From an uncultured Lachnospiraceae bacterium (GTDB lineage Bacteria > Bacillota > Clostridia > Lachnospirales > Lachnospiraceae): a stretch of DNA of 35,525 bases. The stretch is from NCBI GenBank assembly GCA_910586615.1, contig CAJUJP010000034.1, positions 1 to 35,525 on the forward strand, read 5' to 3'. Shown here one piece after another: positions 32,141 through 35,525 of the stretch (its first letter is position 1; each line of letters starts with the position of its first letter). The notes beneath the pieces are model-generated. The model saw only the letters and a program-made list of their open reading frames with translations. It did no database searches and had not been told where the DNA came from. Made by a program: the position numbers and the translations under genes.

Positions 32141-32973
32141 AGGGTAATGATAATGCCGCCGTCATTGGCGTACATGGTGCTGACACCTGCGGTATCCATG
32201 ATCACCACTTTTCTGTAAGACGCCCTTTTTTCCATCAGTGTGCGCATATACTGTGCACGTTCGGGGCAATTGCAGTGAGTGATCATCAGCGTCCTTTTCT
32301 CTGGATGATGCACATCAGCCAGAATACAGTCTGCCATCTTGGCAAGCGCCTTATTGATGCCGATCGCCTGGCTCTTCTGCTCGATCACACCCAGATTTCC
32401 TACCATGACAGGCTTGATATTTAAAGTGGATGCGACCAGCGCCTTGACACCGGTCAGCCGTCCGTTCTTACGGAGCGTTTCCAGATTATCCAGCACAAAA
32501 TAGGTGCGCATCCGGCGTTTAAAGACCTCGATCTTCTCTACGGTTTCCTCAAAAGACAGTCCTTTTTCCTTATAGCGCATGATTCGCATAGCGATCTGGG
32601 TCTCGCCGCAGCTCGCAGATTCCGAATCCACCACATGGATCTTCTTCTCTCCGTACTTCTCAATGTAAAGATTCTTTCCGAGTTCTGCACTGTTATAGCT
32701 TCCGCTCAGATGTGAGGACAAGGTCACTACATAAATCTCATCTGCGTCGCAGTGATACGCTTCCATGTATTTCTCCGGAGAAGGGCAGGATGATTTCGGG
32801 CATTGCGGACAAGCTGCAACCTTTTCGAGAAACTCTTTCTGGTTAAATGTCTCATCATCCCAGATCATATAATCTCCCACTTCCAGGCCCAGCGGCACAA
32901 ATTGAAATCTTGCATCTTTCTTATACTTTTCCGGTAATTCACAACAACTGTCTACTACGATTTTATATCCCAT
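32137..32973 (-). CDS. DegV-family fatty-acid-binding protein
   Basis: A 278-residue protein of the DegV/FakB type. Such proteins bind a fatty acid in the fold and, where a FakA kinase is present, present it for phosphorylation and phospholipid synthesis. Family signs are the N-terminal KIVVDSCCELP, FVPLGLEVGD, the VVTLSSHLSGSYNSA motif (about residues 85-99), VVDSESASCGE, ETLRKNGRLTG and a C-terminal GGIII. FakA is not in the window. The cysteine-rich segment ACPQCPKSSCPSPEKY occupies the place where family members usually have a PxTSQPS-like motif. The start has a GGAGG site. Its stop codon is supplied by the repeat at 32111-32140. Confidence 0.9.
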   Translation of the reverse strand: MGYKIVVDSCCELPEKYKKDARFQFVPLGLEVGDYMIWDDETFNQKEFLEKVAACPQCPKSSCPSPEKYMEAYHCDADEIYVVTLSSHLSGSYNSAELGKNLYIEKYGEKKIHVVDSESASCGETQIAMRIMRYKEKGLSFEETVEKIEVFKRRMRTYFVLDNLETLRKNGRLTGVKALVASTLNIKPVMVGNLGVIEQKSQAIGINKALAKMADCILADVHHPEKRTLMITHCNCPERAQYMRTLMEKRASYRKVVIMDTAGVSTMYANDGGIIITL

Positions 32974-33179
32974 AAAGCCTCCGTAACCATTCCATATAGT
33001 TTTTGTTACTACTTATGATAACATACTTTCTTACATGTTGCAAACAGAGATTGGAAAAACCTGTTTCGAAACGAATTTCCTTAATCGGTTTCCGTTGCCG
33101 GTTTCCTCATAACTTAAACCTTGACGGAAGCACTGCCGCAATAGTAAGATTATCCATAGACGGAGAAAATGCCCACGCT

Positions 33180-33208
33180 TTGGACGTTCCCGCCCTTTCC
33201 TGTATTAT
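33180..33208 (+). promoter_or_regulatory. Probable promoter of the DUF5721-like gene
   Basis: TTGGAC (33180-33185) and TATTAT (33203-33208) are 17 bases apart, about 45 bases upstream of the start. The rest of the 280-base gap after DegV (32974-33253) shows nothing else firm. Confidence 0.55.
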
Positions 33209-33253
33209 AAGAAAGTATCGCCATAAAATATACATATATAAACGGAGTATCAT

Positions 33254-33757
33254 ATGATCGCACTGAAAATAACAAATATCAAACAATTTATGGGAAAGCT
33301 TCTCGGAAGTGAGACTTTTGATTCGTTTCTGCTGGAGGAGGCTTCTATCAGCACCTACAACACTTTTTTCATTGACGGACATCAGAATAAGGACTTTTAC
33401 ACCACTGAAGAATGGGATGATCAGGATATCCGGCCCTACGATTTTTCCATGTGGAAAACACTCCGGCCGCTCTGTTTCGACCTGATCAAAGGCACCCATA
33501 CGCCCACCGCCTTCCGTTTTGTGCTCCATCTGATCCCCAGACATGTGGAGTCTGTCTTAAAGAGCGGCGAGACATCCATTGAAGTCCGTCAGGTAAAAGC
33601 TTTTGTGCTGAATATAAAATATGACGGTACTGACCTCACCATCGTCACCGGCACATCCTATCACACCTTTTTGATGGATAAGACACCGGATAACCTGTGG
33701 GATCAGACCGTCAGACAATTTTTGTCTAAAAAAGAAATCGCATACGAGGAACTGTGA
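33254..33757 (+). CDS. DUF5721-like protein of unknown function
   Basis: A 167-residue soluble protein with no membrane segment. It begins MIALKITNIKQFMGKLLGSETFDSFLLEEASI, and its central TYNTFFIDGHQNKDFYTTEEW resembles the DUF5721 proteins found mainly in Lachnospiraceae, as I recall them. The middle (FVLHLIPRHVESVLKSGE) and end (YHTFLMDKTPDNLWDQTVRQFL) are consistent. Function is unknown and no catalytic motif is apparent. The start has a CGGAG site and a good promoter. It converges with the small membrane protein that ends at 33768, only 10 bases away, with no strong terminator visible between them. Confidence 0.75.
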   Translation: MIALKITNIKQFMGKLLGSETFDSFLLEEASISTYNTFFIDGHQNKDFYTTEEWDDQDIRPYDFSMWKTLRPLCFDLIKGTHTPTAFRFVLHLIPRHVESVLKSGETSIEVRQVKAFVLNIKYDGTDLTIVTGTSYHTFLMDKTPDNLWDQTVRQFLSKKEIAYEEL

Positions 33758-33767
33758 TGTTCTTCTG

Positions 33768-34277
33768 TCAAAAGAAGACTGTCCCGTAATTTATCTCATA
33801 ATACATTACAAAGTCAATTGCCGCCATAATCATTGCAAACAGAAGCATCGCACACAGCATGAGCACTGCCGGAAAATCATATACCATTTTCCATTCCTGT
33901 CTCCTGCACTTATAGTTTTCCAGCAGTACCTCACCGCCCAGAAGAATAAAGACCACCGGCCAGCATCTGAAAATAAAACTGTATCTCAGCATTGGCATGA
34001 ATATGTGTACCAGGAAAAGAATTCCGTAGCATATCAGTGTAATCCCGAAGGTCATGGAACCGACTCTTCTTGTATGGACATATTTTGATCCATCTGACGC
34101 AACGGGCTGCCGGCTGCCTGTCGCATACCCGTTGTCTGGTCTCGGCATACCGCTTGTTTCCTGACGGTTGTCTGTTTTATATCTGTTGTTTGTTTCATCA
34201 TGATAATCCGGTTCATATTTGCTGTCTTTTTCCCATACGCCGTTCATTTCCCGGCCGCTGCTCAATTCCTTTTCCAT
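33768..34277 (-). CDS. Small membrane protein with LiaI/LiaF-like transmembrane region
   Basis: The 169-residue protein starts with a ~70-residue hydrophilic, probably disordered region rich in Asp, Asn, Arg and Gly. Three or four membrane helices follow (about 76-97, 100-116 and 134-158). The pair TFGITLICYGILFLVH and FRCWPVVFILLGGEVLL recalls the N-terminal membrane module of LiaF/DUF5668 proteins, but no C-terminal LiaF domain follows. A strong GGAGG site supports the start. It lies 225 bases downstream of the TM2-like gene on the same strand, and both have disordered tails. A link with envelope stress sensing is possible by resemblance only. The gap (34278-34502) contains no other gene I can support. 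Confidence 0.7.
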   Translation of the reverse strand: MEKELSSGREMNGVWEKDSKYEPDYHDETNNRYKTDNRQETSGMPRPDNGYATGSRQPVASDGSKYVHTRRVGSMTFGITLICYGILFLVHIFMPMLRYSFIFRCWPVVFILLGGEVLLENYKCRRQEWKMVYDFPAVLMLCAMLLFAMIMAAIDFVMYYEINYGTVFF

Positions 34278-34502
34278 CCTGCATTCCTCCTCTGATAAGA
34301 CTGTGAATTCTTATATTTACCTGTCGGACCTGCTGTTATGATAATTCCGCCGACAGATCCGCCGCGTTCACACTGCTGTTATTTCGCCTCTGTCTATATA
34401 TTCTACCGGCTGCTTTTCATTTCATAACGCATTGCCACTATTGCTGCTGCCACTCTACCGGTTCTGATTCCCGAAACCGTTCTGTTACTGATCCTACCCG
34501 CT

Positions 34503-35303
34503 CTATTGGTGATTCTGGTTCATATAGTCGTCCTGCTGCTGGTTCTGATCCATATAGCTGTTCTGCTGACTCTGGTTCATATAGCTGTCCTGCCGGGTCT
34601 GATTCATGTAGCCGTTCTGCTGGGTCTGATCCATATAGCCGTTCTGCTGGGTCTGATTCATGTAACCGTTCTGCTGGGTCTGATTCATATAGCTGTCCTG
34701 CTGACTCTGGTTCATGCCGCTGCTGCACCGATCCGGCAAAACATATTCGTCTGTCGAATCATATTTTTCTGATCCTGCATTCTCCTGTCTGCCGCGAATC
34801 ATTATGATGCCGACCCAGATAATGGCAATTCCGATCACAAACCTCGGCACATCGTCTCTCATAAAGTAATAAATTGTTCTCAAAACAGTGTTATCCCATC
34901 CGAAGATATCACACAACAGACTGAAAACAGCTTCCCACAGCATAATAACTCCGATCAGAATCAGCACAGCCGCAACAGTGGATCTCTTTTTCCCCTTCAA
35001 TTTTGAATTCAGGTTCTCCATATTATCCAGACCGTCCAGACCGAAAAGATACTGATCCTGTACCATGCGAAACGACTGTTCATCCAGGGATGCCAGATTA
35101 TTTGCATGGAAAAAACTGTAAAAATACAGAGCAACCGGAAACACTGCCAAAGCTCCGATATTCGTAAAACCAACGATTGCCGCCATCGTCAAAAAGATAA
35201 TCATCAAACTGAGTCCCATCTTCATAAATCCCAGATACATATGTCCTGCTCCTGGCATGAAAGACCAAATAAAAGACCAAAATCTACTTTTTTTTCTCTG
35301 CAT
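34503..35303 (-). CDS. TM2-like membrane protein with a tandem-repeat Gln/Asn tail
   Basis: The 266-residue protein begins with FWSFIWSFMPGAGHMYLGFMKMGLSL, similar to the TM2 module (Gly-rich turn followed by helix). Helices follow at about 26-44, 47-64, 110-130 and 150-166. The soluble tail (about 185-266) consists of eight 9-10-residue units such as YMNQTQQNG, YMDQTQQNG, YMNQTRQDS and YMDQNQQQDD. GGAGG lies 8 bases before ATG 35303; an ATG at 35318 just before that site is less likely. The upstream repeat element at 35347-35497 abuts its promoter region. Function is unknown; the tail may bind a partner or be a variable length tract. Confidence 0.8.
   Translation of the reverse strand: MQRKKSRFWSFIWSFMPGAGHMYLGFMKMGLSLMIIFLTMAAIVGFTNIGALAVFPVALYFYSFFHANNLASLDEQSFRMVQDQYLFGLDGLDNMENLNSKLKGKKRSTVAAVLILIGVIMLWEAVFSLLCDIFGWDNTVLRTIYYFMRDDVPRFVIGIAIIWVGIIMIRGRQENAGSEKYDSTDEYVLPDRCSSGMNQSQQDSYMNQTQQNGYMNQTQQNGYMDQTQQNGYMNQTRQDSYMNQSQQNSYMDQNQQQDDYMNQNHQ
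34506..34720 (-). repeat. 27-bp in-frame tandem repeat array
   Basis: About eight units of 27 bases (one 30), with near-identical copies encoding M-N/D-Q-x-x-Q-x-x-Y. The array keeps the frame of the membrane protein and also keeps another minus-strand frame open (34728-34438) by periodicity. It is a minisatellite-like tract within a gene. Confidence 0.9.
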
Positions 35304-35346
35304 GTTACAAACCTCCATATTTTTATGTTGTGTTTATTGTAATATT

Positions 35347-35497
35347 GTAACAGTTCAGCCTGGCACTATTCCGCGAGTAAAATCGCTCTGTATGCGATTT
35401 TGCGAGTTATGCAAGCGCCAAAATGCGACTTTGGAGCATTTTGTGTGCATCAGACGTGACAGTGAAGCCGAAGGCTGAACCAATGTCATTAAGTTAA
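35347..35497 (+). repeat. Palindromic MITE-like element at the right end
   Basis: The outer parts GTAACAGTTCAGC (35347-35359) and AATGTCATTAAGTTAA (35482-35497) match the left-end repeat in inverted orientation. Between them lie GTTCAGCCT (35353-35361) and AGGCTGAAC (35472-35480), a 9-bp terminal inverted repeat. Two hairpins lie inside: AAAATCGC (35379-35386)/GCGATTTT (35394-35401) and CAAAATGC (35419-35426)/GCATTTTG (35436-35443). No gene is present. This region lies upstream of the TM2-like gene. Confidence 0.75.
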
Positions 35498-35525
35498 TAG
35501 CGATATTTGTATGGTTAGATTTCAT

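Noticed and set aside
34506..34720. CRISPR-like array
   Set aside because: The units are contiguous 27-bp copies with no spacers, in frame within a coding gene, and no cas genes are present.
34438..34728. 96-residue ORF with repeated SDPAERLHE/YE units
   Set aside because: It is another frame of the 27-bp repeat that encodes the tail of the membrane protein. The repeat period keeps it open, and it has no family resemblance.

Overview
The window looks like chromosomal DNA of a gut-type Firmicute, most likely a Lachnospiraceae (Clostridium cluster XIVa) member. Reasons: moderate G+C, AGGAGG-type ribosome binding sites, LplABC/YesMN-type sugar modules without a local ATPase, a DUF5721-like protein and many small palindromic intergenic repeats. 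The family assignment is inference; there is no rRNA or marker gene here.

Layout. 1-484: a decayed AbiEi-type antitoxin gene beside a short repeat. 596-2847 (minus): an alpha/beta hydrolase, a GNAT acetyltransferase and a YdeI/OmdA-like protein. 2914-5684: divergent argC and argG separated by a palindromic repeat element and probable arginine-control region. 6040-6333: a DUF1294 membrane protein. 6376-18330 (minus): a transport and hydrolase block with two solute-binding lipoproteins, two pairs of ABC permeases, two GH4 glycosidases and one GH3 glycosidase. 18497-24896 (minus): two complete YesM/YesN-type two-component systems. 24972-29121 (minus): an FGGY kinase, an L-fucose/L-arabinose isomerase-like enzyme, a YjbQ-family protein and a TIM-like protein. 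29395-30872 (plus): a DeoR-family regulator and a second YjbQ paralog. 31237-33757: a LytTR regulator, DegV and a DUF5721-like protein. 33768-35303 (minus): two small membrane proteins, one with a long 9-residue tandem repeat tail. 35347-35497: a palindromic repeat whose ends match, inverted, the repeat at 39-71.

How the genes may work together. The lipoproteins and permeases would import an oligosaccharide or glycoside, powered by a shared ATPase encoded elsewhere. The GH4 and GH3 enzymes would hydrolyse it, and the isomerase plus kinase would turn a released aldose into a ketose phosphate. The TIM-like and YjbQ proteins would act on that product or a fragment of it. Both GH4 enzymes carry a CHG motif, which points to alpha-uronosides, yet no uronate-pathway enzyme is present. 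The substrate is therefore unknown. Three exact copies of an 11-bp palindrome (TCATTTTATGA) in the promoters around the DeoR gene tie the TIM-YjbQ-isomerase-kinase operon, the regulator and the second YjbQ into one probable regulon. This cassette is the best candidate for an undescribed system.
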